A stretch of DNA of 64,000 bases from Gemmatimonadaceae bacterium. Lineage in GTDB: Bacteria; Gemmatimonadota; Gemmatimonadetes; Gemmatimonadales; Gemmatimonadaceae. The translations under genes were made by a program, and so were the position numbers. The notes under the pieces are model-generated. The model did no database searches and was not told the origin of the DNA. It was given only the letters and a program-made list of their open reading frames with translations. The DNA lies in contig JAICKA010000002.1 of NCBI GenBank assembly GCA_025928185.1, forward strand, positions 62,001 through 126,000, read 5' to 3'. This document shows, in pieces, positions 8,758-17,601 of this stretch (positions within the stretch are counted from its first letter, which is position 1; each line of letters opens with the position of its first letter).

Positions 8758-10010
8758 CGACGATGATCGATCCCGCCATCTCCGACGTCGCGTCGGTCGA
8801 AGGCATTCGCGATCACTTTCCCGCGCTCGAGCGCGAGCAGGATGGCGTGCCCGTCGCGTACTTCGACGGTCCGGGTGGCACGCAGGTCCCGCAGGTCGTC
8901 GTCGACGCCATGTCGGAGTACCTGCTGCACCACAACGCAAATACGCACTGGCGTTATCCCACCAGCGAGGAGACGGACGCGCTGATCGCGCGCTCGCGTG
9001 AAGCGCTCGCCGATCTGCTGAACGGCCGGCCCGACGAAATCGTGTTCGGCCAGAACATGACCACGCTCGCCTTCCATCTCGCGCGGTCGCTCGGACGCGA
9101 GTGGGGCAAGGGAGACGAAGTGGTGATCACCGAGCTGGATCATCACGGCAACGTGGCGCCCTGGCGCGCGCTCGAGAAGGATCGCGGCATCACGATCCGC
9201 ACCGTGGAGATGCGCACCGAGGACGGGCGGCTCGACTGGAGCAGTCTCGAGTCGGCGCTCGGTCCGCGTACGAAGCTGCTCGCCATCGGCGCCGCCTCGA
9301 ACGCGCTCGGCACCATCACCGACGTGACGCGCGCCACCGCGCTCGCCCACAAGGCCGGCGCGCGCGTCTTTGTCGACGCCGTGCACTACACGCCGCACGT
9401 GCTCGTGGACGTGCAGGCAATCGGCTGCGACTTTCTCGCCTGTTCGGCGTACAAGTTCTACGGACCGCACATCGGCGTGCTGTGGGGCCGGCGGGAGATG
9501 ATCGAAGCGCTCGATGCGCCGCGCCTCGAGCCCGCGCCGCAGGAATCGCCCGAGCGGCTGGAAACCGGGACGCAGAATCACGAAGGCATCGTCGGCGCGG
9601 CCGCGGCGGTCGACTTTCTCGCCTCGCTCTCGGCCGCGCACCGGCATGAGTCTCGCCGGAAGGCGCTCACGTCCACGTACGCCGCGCTGCACGCGCGCGG
9701 CGACGCGCTGCTCGAACGGCTGTGGACCGAGCTTGCGAAGATCGACGGACTGACGCTATATGGGCCAAAGCCCGGTACGCCGCGCACGCCGACGCTGTCG
9801 TTCACGCTGCGAGGCTATCGGACGGACGACGTAGCCAGCGCGTTGGCCAAGCGCGCCGTGTACGTCTCGAACGGTGATTTCTACGCGGCCACCGTCGTCG
9901 AGCGTCTCGGACAGGCGGCCGACGGTCTGGTGCGCGTCGGATGCAGCTGCTACACCAGCGAGGACGAGGTTGGCCGTTTGATCGACGGCGTGCGCGCGCT
10001 GCGCGGCTGA
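8754..10010 (+). CDS. Cysteine-desulfurase-like PLP enzyme (class V aminotransferase fold)
   Basis: 418 residues from the ATG at 8754 that overlaps the upstream stop; the track frame begins 7 codons earlier. Seen: IRDHFPAL at the N-terminus, FDGPGGTQVP, HHNANTHW, the VVITELDHHGNVAPW segment, VFVDAVHYTPHVLVD and the PLP-lysine motif CSAYKFYGPHIGVLWG (lysine near 233). These fit the SufS/CsdA-like branch often annotated as cysteine desulfurase-like protein, VCA1605 type. A catalytic Cys loop like that of true SufS is not obvious, so the actual substrate may be cysteine, kynurenine or another amino acid. The coupling to the dehydrogenase upstream suggests a shared small-molecule pathway. Confidence 0.8.
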   Translation: MTTMIDPAISDVASVEGIRDHFPALEREQDGVPVAYFDGPGGTQVPQVVVDAMSEYLLHHNANTHWRYPTSEETDALIARSREALADLLNGRPDEIVFGQNMTTLAFHLARSLGREWGKGDEVVITELDHHGNVAPWRALEKDRGITIRTVEMRTEDGRLDWSSLESALGPRTKLLAIGAASNALGTITDVTRATALAHKAGARVFVDAVHYTPHVLVDVQAIGCDFLACSAYKFYGPHIGVLWGRREMIEALDAPRLEPAPQESPERLETGTQNHEGIVGAAAAVDFLASLSAAHRHESRRKALTSTYAALHARGDALLERLWTELAKIDGLTLYGPKPGTPRTPTLSFTLRGYRTDDVASALAKRAVYVSNGDFYAATVVERLGQAADGLVRVGCSCYTSEDEVGRLIDGVRALRG

Positions 10011-10053
10011 CGACTCGTCGGCCGCCCAAGGCGAAGCGGCGCGGGAGCGGGAC

Positions 10054-11817
10054 ATGCGGGCAATTCGAGAATTCGCATTAGCGTTCGCGGTGGCCGCCCA
10101 GGCCGCCGGCGCCCAGCAGATCCGGGGTGTGGTGCGTGACTCGGCGAGCGCGTTGCCGATTCCCGGCGCCGTGGTCGCCGTCGTCGACGCCGCTGGCCGG
10201 CAGCGTGGCCGGTCCATCACCGACGCGCTCGGCCAATATCATCTCGCTGCGGACGGCGCCGCGCGACTGCAGGTGCTTCGCATTGGCTTTCGTCCGCGTG
10301 ATGTCGCCGTGCCGCGCGCGCCGGCGGCCGGAGACATCCTGCTCGACGTCAGCATGCTGCCGGTGCCCCAGCTCATCGAGGGCATGCTCATTCAGGATCG
10401 GACCTCGTGTCCGACCACGACGCATGGTGCCGCGGCCGTCGCACTGTGGGAGCAGGCGCGAGCCGGATTGCTCGCGACCGTGGTCGCCCGCGAAGCGGTG
10501 CCGGCGCAGGTCCGCACACTGATCTTCGACCGCACCCTTGATCCGCACACGCGTGAGGTGGAAGACCAGACGGCGCACACGCACGCGGGGCCGAGCAATC
10601 GGCCGTTCGTCGCGGCGCGGCCCGCCGCGGAATTCGTCAAGTACGGGTATCTGAGGGAAGACCCGACCGGCCGCGTCTTCGAAGCGCCCGACGCCGACGT
10701 GCTGCTTGATCCGAGCTTCGCCAGCGCGCACTGCTTCACCGTGGTCGACGCCGATCGCGACCACCCCGGCGAAGTTGGTCTCAGCTTCCGGCCCGCGCAT
10801 TCGGTCGACACGATCGTCGACGTGACCGGCACGTTGTGGATGGCTCGCGAGCCGCTCGCGCTCCGAACGCTCGATTTCCGCTACACGAACCTCGAGCCGG
10901 CGGCGGAGCACGTCGGCTCCGGCGGGTTCCTCTCGTTCGCCGAGTTGCGGCCGGGCATCGTCTTCATCGACCGCTGGTATTTGCGCCTGGCGGGACTCAC
11001 GATGACCCGCGGCTCGGGCAATCCGGGGGACGCCTTCGATCGTAGGCGGGCGACGCGTTGGCGCACCGTGGTCACCCAACTCCAGGAATCCGGCGGGCGG
11101 CTGGTATCGGCGCGCTGGCCGGACGGCGTGCACTGGGAAGCCAGCATGGCGCACGTCGCGGGAACGATCGTCGAACGTGGCAGCAACAAGCCGGTGGTCG
11201 GCGCGCTGGTCTGGCTCGACGGTGCAACGGACAGCACGCATACCGACGTCACGGGCGCGTTCAGGTTCGATCACGTGCTGCCAGGCCCGTGGATCGTGAT
11301 GGCGAACAACGAGCAGTACCCGCAGTACGGTCTGGCTCAGACGACGAGCGCGCGCATCACCGCCGAAACGGCGAAGGTGGACAGCGTACATCTCGCGTTC
11401 GCGTCACTCGCCGACTGGCTCGGCGAGGTCTGTCAGGACCAGCCGGCGGCGCGCCCCAATACCAGCATCATCCTCGGCCAGGTGTTCATGCCCGACGGAT
11501 CACTGGCCCCGCACGCCTCCATTCACGCCCACTGGATTACGGCACTCAGCCAGAATTCGACGGGCGCCGTGTTCGCCGGCACCACGTCGCGAGATCTACG
11601 AACCAGTGCGAACGGGAGCTTCCACCTGTGCGGGGTCGAGCGGGCGCACACGATCATTCTCACCGTGAAGCACGCCGGCGCGGACAGCACCATCGTTCGA
11701 CGGGAGCTGGGTCTCGAAGAGTCGATTGGGCTCATGGCGATTCACCTGCCGGCGATCGGCGCCGCGGGCGAGAAGGCGAATCCCGCGGCGCAGCCTGACG
11801 TGCCGCGGCGGCGCTGA
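10054..11817 (+). CDS. Secreted protein with two carboxypeptidase-regulatory-like domains
   Basis: 587 residues with a signal peptide (MRAIREFALAFAVAAQAAGAQQ). The first beta-sandwich of the CarboxypepD_reg type follows at once (IRGVVRDSASALPIPGAVVAVVDAAG to about residue 110). A middle region of about 250 residues has no recognisable family. A second regulatory-like domain sits near 370-450 (VAGTIVERGSNKPVVGALVWLDGATDST...GAFRFDHVLPG). A third, weaker repeat lies near 470-560. Such domains occur at the N-terminus of TonB-dependent receptors, but no plug or barrel is present. The protein is likely periplasmic or surface exposed; function unknown. It stands convergent to the next gene with only 1 nt between stops. 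Confidence 0.7.
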   Translation: MRAIREFALAFAVAAQAAGAQQIRGVVRDSASALPIPGAVVAVVDAAGRQRGRSITDALGQYHLAADGAARLQVLRIGFRPRDVAVPRAPAAGDILLDVSMLPVPQLIEGMLIQDRTSCPTTTHGAAAVALWEQARAGLLATVVAREAVPAQVRTLIFDRTLDPHTREVEDQTAHTHAGPSNRPFVAARPAAEFVKYGYLREDPTGRVFEAPDADVLLDPSFASAHCFTVVDADRDHPGEVGLSFRPAHSVDTIVDVTGTLWMAREPLALRTLDFRYTNLEPAAEHVGSGGFLSFAELRPGIVFIDRWYLRLAGLTMTRGSGNPGDAFDRRRATRWRTVVTQLQESGGRLVSARWPDGVHWEASMAHVAGTIVERGSNKPVVGALVWLDGATDSTHTDVTGAFRFDHVLPGPWIVMANNEQYPQYGLAQTTSARITAETAKVDSVHLAFASLADWLGEVCQDQPAARPNTSIILGQVFMPDGSLAPHASIHAHWITALSQNSTGAVFAGTTSRDLRTSANGSFHLCGVERAHTIILTVKHAGADSTIVRRELGLEESIGLMAIHLPAIGAAGEKANPAAQPDVPRRR

Positions 11818-11818
11818 G

Positions 11819-13060
11819 CTACGGAGCCGTTCTCGACGAGTCGATCCGCTTCTTCTGCGACGTGAACGTCCTGGCGAGCGCCGGCACGAAATCATCGAAG
11901 TTCGAGCCCGCGTTCCACATCACCCACCCGTCGTAGCCGGCATCGTACACCGCCTGCTTTTCCGCGGTCAGCTGCTCGGGTCCATACGGCGGCTTGCCAA
12001 GGGTGTACGCCTGGATCCACGGACGAATGTGCTCCGGCGTGGTGATGCCGAGCTTCGCGTCGCGCTCGCGCGCCCGTGAGATTGCCCGCACGATGATCTG
12101 ATACGGCTCGGCATTCGGATTCGAGAATCCCATCGATCCGTGCGGGTAGAGAGACGGATACACCATCGGCAGCACGACGTCGACGTGCGGCGAAATCTTC
12201 TCCCACTCCTGGCCAACTTCGAGCGCGCCCCTCACGGTGGTGACGAGCCCGAAGATGTCAGCGGTGCTGCGCGCGCCGAGCGTGTTGAGCCGCGTCTTCG
12301 CCTCCGTGAGGTATTGCGCCAGCAGCTCGCGCTTCGACACGCCGTTCGCGCCAGGGAACACCTGCTTCGGCAGACTCGGATACGGCTCCGGAAAGCGGAT
12401 GTAGTCGAACTGGATCTCCTCGAACCCGAGTTTCACCAGCTCTTCGGCCACGCCGATGTTGTACGCCCACAGCTCGCGGTGATACGGATTCACCCACGCA
12501 ATGCCCTTCTTGTCGCGCCACACGGATCCGTCTTCCTTGCGGATCGTCCACTCGGGATGCACGCGCGCCGTCACCGAATCCTTGAACACCACCATGCGCG
12601 CGATCGGCACGATGCCGTGCGCCTTGAGCGTGTCGACGAACGCGCGCACGTTCGCGATCCTGCCGGCGGTCCCGGCGTTCTTCATGAAAGTCGAATTCGA
12701 GGAAACGTAATTCAGCCCGAATTCGTCCTTCATGTCCACGACCATGCCGTTGATCTCGGTCGAGTCCGCGATGGCGATCAGATGCGCCATCTTCCGCTTG
12801 CTGTGCGACGTCCAGCGGTTCACGTACAGCGCGCGAATGGCCGGTGAGCCGACCGTATCCGGGCCAGCACGGCGTCGCTTCGCGGCCGCGGCGCTCGGTG
12901 CCCCCGCGCTCGGTGCCGCCGCGCTCGGTGCCGCCGCGCTTGTCCCCGCAGCGCGTGCCGCGGCGCTGACGTCGCCCGGCGCCGCCGCCACCTGGCCCGC
13001 ATGCTCGGCGGCAGGACTGCACGCGGCGAGAGAGAACAGCAGCAGCGCGGAAATACGCAT
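11819..13060 (-). CDS. Putative lipoprotein glycoside hydrolase (DUF4015 / GH13-like family)
   Basis: 413 residues from the ATG at 13060, chosen because it opens a lipoprotein signal (MRISALLLFSLAACSP); the 91 upstream residues of the track ORF lie in the divergent spacer. After a low-complexity Ala/Ser/Pro/Gly linker comes a TIM-barrel-like domain: IRALYVNRWTSHS, VVDMKDEFGLNYVSS, ARMVVFKDSVTA, GIAWVNPYHRELWAYNIG, FEEIQFDYIRFPEPY, DVVLPMVYPSLYPHGS and DAGYDGWVMWNAGSNF. This is the pattern of the putative glycoside hydrolase family DUF4015, whose substrates are largely unknown. The Asp in QFDYIRFP is a candidate catalytic residue. It is presumably anchored to a membrane by its lipidated Cys. 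Confidence 0.78.
   Translation of the reverse strand: MRISALLLFSLAACSPAAEHAGQVAAAPGDVSAAARAAGTSAAAPSAAAPSAGAPSAAAAKRRRAGPDTVGSPAIRALYVNRWTSHSKRKMAHLIAIADSTEINGMVVDMKDEFGLNYVSSNSTFMKNAGTAGRIANVRAFVDTLKAHGIVPIARMVVFKDSVTARVHPEWTIRKEDGSVWRDKKGIAWVNPYHRELWAYNIGVAEELVKLGFEEIQFDYIRFPEPYPSLPKQVFPGANGVSKRELLAQYLTEAKTRLNTLGARSTADIFGLVTTVRGALEVGQEWEKISPHVDVVLPMVYPSLYPHGSMGFSNPNAEPYQIIVRAISRARERDAKLGITTPEHIRPWIQAYTLGKPPYGPEQLTAEKQAVYDAGYDGWVMWNAGSNFDDFVPALARTFTSQKKRIDSSRTAP
12891..12935. repeat. 15-bp direct repeat (3 copies) in the linker of the glycoside-hydrolase-like gene
   Basis: Three near-identical 15-base units of the form GCGCTCGGTGCCSCC in a row. On the coding (minus) strand they give repeats of Pro-Ser-Ala-(Ala/Gly)-Ala in the linker after the lipobox. 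Copy number changes would lengthen or shorten the linker without breaking the frame. Confidence 0.8.
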
Positions 13061-13139
13061 GTGCGAAATGGCCGTCCGGCGGAGTGATTCCTCCAATTTA
13101 AGCAGCGATTCGCCGTCGTTCCCGCTGTATATTTGCCCG

Positions 13140-14507
13140 ATGCGTTTTCGCACCAGCGCGCGCACCCTCGCGACCGTTTGTGTGGTCGTGTGTGGCGCGG
13201 CGTGCACTCGATCGCGAAACGTGCGTGCGAGTGGCTCGCCGCCCGCCGCCGAATTTCTCGTCAGCACCGCCGACTCCACCTTCTGGGTCTCGATCGGAGC
13301 CAGCGGCGTTCGGGTTCGCGGGGAGCCGCTCACGCTCGCGCATTCCGACGGCCGCTTCTACGAGCTGTACACCGCCGACGACGATTACTCCTATCCGGAC
13401 GCGCTGCTGCTCGGCGAGCGGTTGTACCGCCGCGATCTGCGTTCCGGCGACAGCGCGGTGGTGTTCGTCGACACGATCGTTCCGCGCATCGCCGCCGCGT
13501 ACGCGCGGGCGCATCCCGACGAACAGCCGCTGGCGCCCGGCGAAGATGGCGACGCCGATCCGGCCACTTCCGCTGCCGCGGACATCGACATCCTCGGCGT
13601 GCTCGGGCCGTACGTCTCATATGAGTACGACGTCGACATCGAAGCGGCCGACCAGGAGCCATGGAGCTCCAGCCAGCGCGGCGTCATCGATCTGCGCACG
13701 CGCCAGCGCGTTGCCATCGCCGATCTGTTCGGCGCATCGGCCGGGGCGGCGCTCGTGGAGCAGGGACGTCGGCTGTATCAGGATGAGCGCGATTCGGTGC
13801 TTCGTGCGTTGCGCGCCTTGCCTCGTCCCACGGGCCGGGCCGCGGCTGCGCTCGGCACACTGCGGTTCGATCCGGCCAGCTTCACGCTCGACGAAGCGGA
13901 GGGTCAGCCGGCGGTGACGTTCGCCGTGCCCGCTCGCGGTAACGAGGCCGCGACTCAGCTCGTCGAGCTCGATCCACTGACAGCCCCTACAGCGAGCTGG
14001 TGGCGGACGGTCGTCAGCGGCTATCCGCGCGAGGACGCGCACGGCAACGACCGCTGGCGCCAACCCGGCTATCAGATCATCGCTCGCTACGACACATCCG
14101 GCGAGATTGCTCGTCTGTCGATTGCGGACACGGCCGATCACGAGTGGTCGATCGCGTCCGTTTCGTCACCCATTCAGCGCATCGATTGGCTGGACCGGCC
14201 GGCCGTTTCGGCTCCGGATCGACGCGCGTTGATCCGGGCGTTCAACGAAGCCGCATCGTACGACGAAACGACTCGTGTTGCGTCCGCCAGTACTCCGGCA
14301 GATCGTCATCTGGTCTCGAACACCCGCCATGCGACCATCCAAGACCGTTCGCGAAAGCCAGCACGAAACCTCCGAGCTCATGATGCCGGAGCACGCCAAC
14401 AACATGGGGCACGTGTTCGGCGGCGTGATCCTGTCCATGATGGACAAGTGCGCCGCGATCGCCGCATTCCGCCACAGCCGCGCCAGCGTCGTTACGGCAT
14501 CGATTGA
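13140..14507 (+). CDS. Putative lipoprotein of unknown function; 3' end overlaps next gene
   Basis: 455-residue frame from the ATG at 13140. The first residues (MRFRTSARTLATVCVVVCGAACTRS) form a lipoprotein signal with lipobox GAAC. The body has mixed alpha/beta character with a segment (ILGVLGPYVSYEYDVDIEA...GVIDLRTRQRVAIADLF) reminiscent of secreted enzymes of unknown family; I do not recognise it. The last ~60 residues (after about residue 396) are Arg/His-rich and lie inside the next gene in another frame. The natural C-terminus may be shorter, or the frame may have shifted near 14290-14330. The track ORF start at 12732 is in the opposite-strand gene and is rejected. Confidence 0.6.
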   Translation: MRFRTSARTLATVCVVVCGAACTRSRNVRASGSPPAAEFLVSTADSTFWVSIGASGVRVRGEPLTLAHSDGRFYELYTADDDYSYPDALLLGERLYRRDLRSGDSAVVFVDTIVPRIAAAYARAHPDEQPLAPGEDGDADPATSAAADIDILGVLGPYVSYEYDVDIEAADQEPWSSSQRGVIDLRTRQRVAIADLFGASAGAALVEQGRRLYQDERDSVLRALRALPRPTGRAAAALGTLRFDPASFTLDEAEGQPAVTFAVPARGNEAATQLVELDPLTAPTASWWRTVVSGYPREDAHGNDRWRQPGYQIIARYDTSGEIARLSIADTADHEWSIASVSSPIQRIDWLDRPAVSAPDRRALIRAFNEAASYDETTRVASASTPADRHLVSNTRHATIQDRSRKPARNLRAHDAGARQQHGARVRRRDPVHDGQVRRDRRIPPQPRQRRYGID

Positions 14508-14835
14508 TCGCGTCGACTTCCGCGAGCCGATCCATCTCGGCGACCTGGTGGTGATGAAGGCCAGCATCAACTTCGCCGGCCGCACTTCAATGGAAGTAGG
14601 CGTGCGCGTCGAGGCCGAGGAGCTGCTGACCGGCGAGCGGCGCCATACCAACTCGTGCTATCTCACCTTCGTCGCGGTGGATCGGAACGGCCGGCCGATC
14701 GAAGTGCCGGCGCTCGTGCCGGAGACGGAGGACGAGTTGCGCCGGGCCGCGGCGGCTCAGGAGCGGCGTCGCAGCCGGCTGGCGGAGCGCCAGAACGAAG
14801 AGCAGCGCATCAAGGAGCAGCGGCGGAAGCGCTGA
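14329..14835 (+). CDS. Acyl-CoA thioesterase (hotdog fold, BACH/YciA type)
   Basis: 168 residues. Single hotdog domain: SELMMPEHANNMGHVFGGVILSMMDKCAAIAAFRHS contains the conserved Asn/His and the GG-x-LM-x-xD catalytic helix of the BACH/YciA acyl-CoA hydrolases. It is followed by VVTASIDRVDFREPIHLGDLV and the SMEVGVRVEAE strand. A charged C-terminal tail (ELRRAAAAQERRRSRLAERQNEEQRIKEQRRKR) is likely disordered or a coiled helix. The start is the ATG at 14329; it lies 179 nt inside the preceding frame. Hydrolyses acyl-CoA thioesters; chain length unknown. Confidence 0.88.
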   Translation: MRPSKTVRESQHETSELMMPEHANNMGHVFGGVILSMMDKCAAIAAFRHSRASVVTASIDRVDFREPIHLGDLVVMKASINFAGRTSMEVGVRVEAEELLTGERRHTNSCYLTFVAVDRNGRPIEVPALVPETEDELRRAAAAQERRRSRLAERQNEEQRIKEQRRKR

Positions 14836-14852
14836 TTGCTTACCTTCTCCCC

Positions 14853-15254
14853 ATGCAGCTCTTCACTGTCGAGCAGGCCAATCGCACGCTTCCGCTGGTC
14901 GTGAAGATCGTCGAGGACGTCGTCCGCCAGCATCGTCGCTGGCGCGACGCGATTCTCGAGCTCGATCTCGCGGCCTCCGCCGCGACCACGGACGAGAACC
15001 GCGCCCGAACGGAATCGCTCGAGCAGGAAGTCCTTGCGCTCGCCCGCGAGATCGATGGCTATCAGCGCGAGCTCGAGGAGCTCGGCATCCAGCTCAAGGA
15101 CCGGCGGCTCGGACTCGTGGATTTTCCGAGCGAGATGGCCGGTCGGCGGGTGCTGCTCTGCTGGCGCCTCGGCGAGCCGGAGGTGCAGTTCTGGCATGAG
15201 GCCGACGCGGGCTACGCGGCGCGGCAGCCGCTCTTTCCAGCGCTCGTCGGCTGA
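14853..15254 (+). CDS. DUF2203-family protein
   Basis: 133 residues. N-terminal FTVEQANRTLPLVVKIVEDVV leads into a long helical pair with heptad-like pattern (about 15-85), followed by GIQLKDRRLGLVDFPSEMAGRRVLLCWRLGEPEVQFWHEADAGYAARQPL. These sequences are typical of DUF2203, small soluble proteins of unknown function, often predicted to bind metal through the conserved Glu/Trp/His motif near the C-terminus. The gene follows the thioesterase by 17 nt and probably belongs to the same transcript. Confidence 0.85.
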   Translation: MQLFTVEQANRTLPLVVKIVEDVVRQHRRWRDAILELDLAASAATTDENRARTESLEQEVLALAREIDGYQRELEELGIQLKDRRLGLVDFPSEMAGRRVLLCWRLGEPEVQFWHEADAGYAARQPLFPALVG

Positions 15255-15271
15255 AACTTCAATTCGAGAAT

Positions 15272-15562
15272 ATGAAAGCCTGGCGTTCCCCCGATGGCGT
15301 CGAGTGGGCGGTCGACGTCGACCTGCCCGGGTCGAGCAACGCGATGGTGATCTTCCGCCATCCGGATGGCCGGACCGCACGGCTCGATCGGTACAACTGG
15401 TACCTGAGCCACGGTCCAGAGGCGCGCAGCGTCACGTCCCATCTGTCGCGCGAAAAGGTCATGGAAGCGTTGAACGATGACGAGCTGGCGCGCCTCTACC
15501 GCCGCTCGATGCGTATCTCGCGCCCCGATCCGCTCCTGCCGATTCAGGCGTCCGACGGCTGA
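15272..15562 (+). CDS. Small hypothetical protein
   Basis: 96 residues with no membrane segment or signal. Begins MKAWRSPDGVEWAVDVDLPGSSNAMVIFRHPDG and ends in a basic helix. I do not recognise a family. The gene follows DUF2203 by 17 nt on the same strand, its start is a plain ATG, and its 3' end overlaps the converging rnz end by 19 nt. Codon use is like the neighbours, so it is more likely a gene than a shadow, and probably a small cytoplasmic beta-strand protein. Confidence 0.6.
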   Translation: MKAWRSPDGVEWAVDVDLPGSSNAMVIFRHPDGRTARLDRYNWYLSHGPEARSVTSHLSREKVMEALNDDELARLYRRSMRISRPDPLLPIQASDG

Positions 15563-16491
15563 TCGCCGGCCGCGTCGCGGAACGGCACCTCGATCTCCAG
15601 CCCGTCCTTTCCCGCGATCGTGTTCGGAAATACCGCACGCGCTTCCGCGACGAGCTCCGACGCATCGCGCGAGTAGCGCGCCGAAAAGTGTGTGAGCACG
15701 AGCCGCCGCACGCCGGCGGCGTACGCAACCTGCGCCGCCTCCCGGGCCGTTGAGTGTCCCGTCTCCACCGCGCGCTCCGCCTCTTCGACGCCGAACGTCG
15801 CTTCGTGAATCAGCAGGTCTGCGCCACGTGCGGCATCGATCGTCGCGGCGCACGGCCGCGTGTCGCCGGTAATCACGACGATGCGGCCGGGCCGCTTTGG
15901 GCCGACCAGTTCCGACGGCTCGACGACGCGCCCATCGTCGAGCGTCACCGCCATGCCGCGGTGGATCTGTCCCCACATCGGGCCTTCCGGAATTCCCAGC
16001 TCGCGTGCGTGCTCGGGATCGAACCGGCCCTTCCGCTCCTCTTCGACCAGCGCGTAGCCGAGCGACGATGAGCCGCGGTGCTCCACGGCGAACGCGCGTA
16101 TGATGTAGCCGGTCCGCTCGATGCACTGGCCGGCCTCGAGCTCCGCGGTTTCCACCGGAAACGCCGGCCGCTCGAAGCCGAGCGCCTCCACGCGCTTGAA
16201 CGTGCGAGCCGCTCCACGCGGTCCCCACAATCGGAGCGGTTCGGTGCGGCCTTGCAGCGCCATGGTGCGCAGCAGTCCGATCACGCCGAGCAGGTGGTCG
16301 GCGTGCATGTGCGTGAAGAAGATGTCGCCGAGCGCGAACGACACGCCGTACCGCATCATCTGGCGTTGCGTGCCCTCGCCGCAATCGAACATCAGCGTTT
16401 CGCCTTCGCGGTGCACCGCCAACGACGCCACATTGCGCTCGATCGTCGGACGCGACGCCGATGTGCCGAGAAGGCGAATGCTCAGAGACAT
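15544..16491 (-). CDS. rnz: Ribonuclease Z (tRNA 3' endonuclease)
   Basis: 315 residues from the ATG at 16491 (MSLSIRLLGTSASRPT), the start that gives the usual beta-lactamase-fold N-terminus. The zinc motif is FTHMHADHLLG (His 61, 63, Asp 65, His 66). Further metal ligands are in VITGDTRPC and LTHFSARYS, and a FDCGEGTQRQ strand precedes the zinc motif. RNase Z removes the 3' trailer of tRNA precursors that lack an encoded CCA, fitting the two tRNA genes in this window, neither of which encodes CCA. It stands alone, divergent from the SDR gene (73 nt between starts). Confidence 0.93.
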   Translation of the reverse strand: MSLSIRLLGTSASRPTIERNVASLAVHREGETLMFDCGEGTQRQMMRYGVSFALGDIFFTHMHADHLLGVIGLLRTMALQGRTEPLRLWGPRGAARTFKRVEALGFERPAFPVETAELEAGQCIERTGYIIRAFAVEHRGSSSLGYALVEEERKGRFDPEHARELGIPEGPMWGQIHRGMAVTLDDGRVVEPSELVGPKRPGRIVVITGDTRPCAATIDAARGADLLIHEATFGVEEAERAVETGHSTAREAAQVAYAAGVRRLVLTHFSARYSRDASELVAEARAVFPNTIAGKDGLEIEVPFRDAAGDQPSDA

Positions 16492-16564
16492 GGCCGGGAA
16501 TATAGTGCGTGACTGGACTGCTTCTTGCGCCGCCACACTCTGCCGATTTCACTCGCGGAGCCAC

Positions 16565-17452
16565 ATGCCCACGACGAAGCGCGGTACGTCGCGCAAGCCG
16601 AAGCCGCCGTTCAAGCCGCAGCATCAGCCACGGCCGGGGCTCGAATCGAAGATGACGCCCGAGCCGCGCTTCGAGGCGCCGAGCTACAAAGGTTCGGGCA
16701 AGCTCGATGGGCGCGCGGCACTGATCACCGGCGGCGACTCCGGCATTGGTCGCGCGGTCGCGGTGCTGTATGCGCGCGAGGGCGCGGACATCGCCATCGT
16801 TTATCTGCCGGAGGAGCAGGGCGACGCCGAAGTGACCGAGAGCGCGGTCGTCGCCGAAGGCCGCCGCTGTCTGCTCGTTCCCGGCGACGTGCGCGATCCG
16901 GACTTTTGCGAGCGCGCAGTGCAGGCGACGATCGACGCGTTCGGCTTCATCGACATTCTCGTGAACAACGCGGCGTACCAGCATCACCAGCCGTCGATCG
17001 AGGACATCAGCGACGAGCAGTGGGAGCGGACGTTCCGCACGAACATCTTCGGCTACTTCTACATGGCGCGAGCGGCGATCGCGCGCATGCAGTCGGGCAG
17101 CTCGATCGTGAATACCGGATCGATCACCGGGTTGCAGGGCAGCAAGGAGCTGCTCGACTACTCGGCGACGAAAGGCGCGATTCACGCATTCACGAAATCG
17201 CTGGCGCAGAACGTGGTGGAGAAGGGCATTCGCGTGAACTGCGTCGCGCCAGGCCCGATCTGGACGCCGCTCAACGTCGCCGACAAGCCGGCCGGCAAAG
17301 CGGCAAAGCACGGCCATGCGGTACCCATGCAGCGGCCGGGCCAACCGGAGGAAGTCGCGCCGGCATACGTGTTCTTTGCCAGCAATGTGGATTCGAGTTA
17401 CATCACGGGCGAGGTACTGACCTTGCTTGGAGGCGAGACGACGGCAGGCTGA
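16565..17452 (+). CDS. Short-chain dehydrogenase/reductase (YhdF/YghA-like SDR)
   Basis: 295 residues from the ATG at 16565. After a basic, Pro-rich 50-residue lead the SDR fold starts: cofactor motif TGGDSGIGRAVAVLYAREGAD (55-75), the NNAAY strand and the catalytic YSATKGAIHAF (Tyr/Lys). The C-terminal YITGEVLTLLGGE is also typical. The long N-terminal extension and the PRFEAPSYKGSGKLDGRAALITGG pattern match the YghA/YhdF group of stress-associated SDR oxidoreductases. Substrate unknown. A KGG-repeat stress protein follows at 150 nt. Confidence 0.88.
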   Translation: MPTTKRGTSRKPKPPFKPQHQPRPGLESKMTPEPRFEAPSYKGSGKLDGRAALITGGDSGIGRAVAVLYAREGADIAIVYLPEEQGDAEVTESAVVAEGRRCLLVPGDVRDPDFCERAVQATIDAFGFIDILVNNAAYQHHQPSIEDISDEQWERTFRTNIFGYFYMARAAIARMQSGSSIVNTGSITGLQGSKELLDYSATKGAIHAFTKSLAQNVVEKGIRVNCVAPGPIWTPLNVADKPAGKAAKHGHAVPMQRPGQPEEVAPAYVFFASNVDSSYITGEVLTLLGGETTAG

Positions 17453-17601
17453 CGGTTGGAGGTGGACCCGGCGCGCAGTTTGCACTCGTTTTTCGTCGCA
17501 ATGCCCCGGGGGGGGCCTGGAGCACACGGCGTCGGACCCGAACGCACCTGCGGGACTGAACGGCCACGATCGGAAAGAGCCAAATCTTTAGGAGGAGCAG
17601 G

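Noticed and set aside
15212-17527. 771-aa minus-strand ORF
   Set aside because: Spans several real genes in a shadow frame, composition typical of antisense frames.
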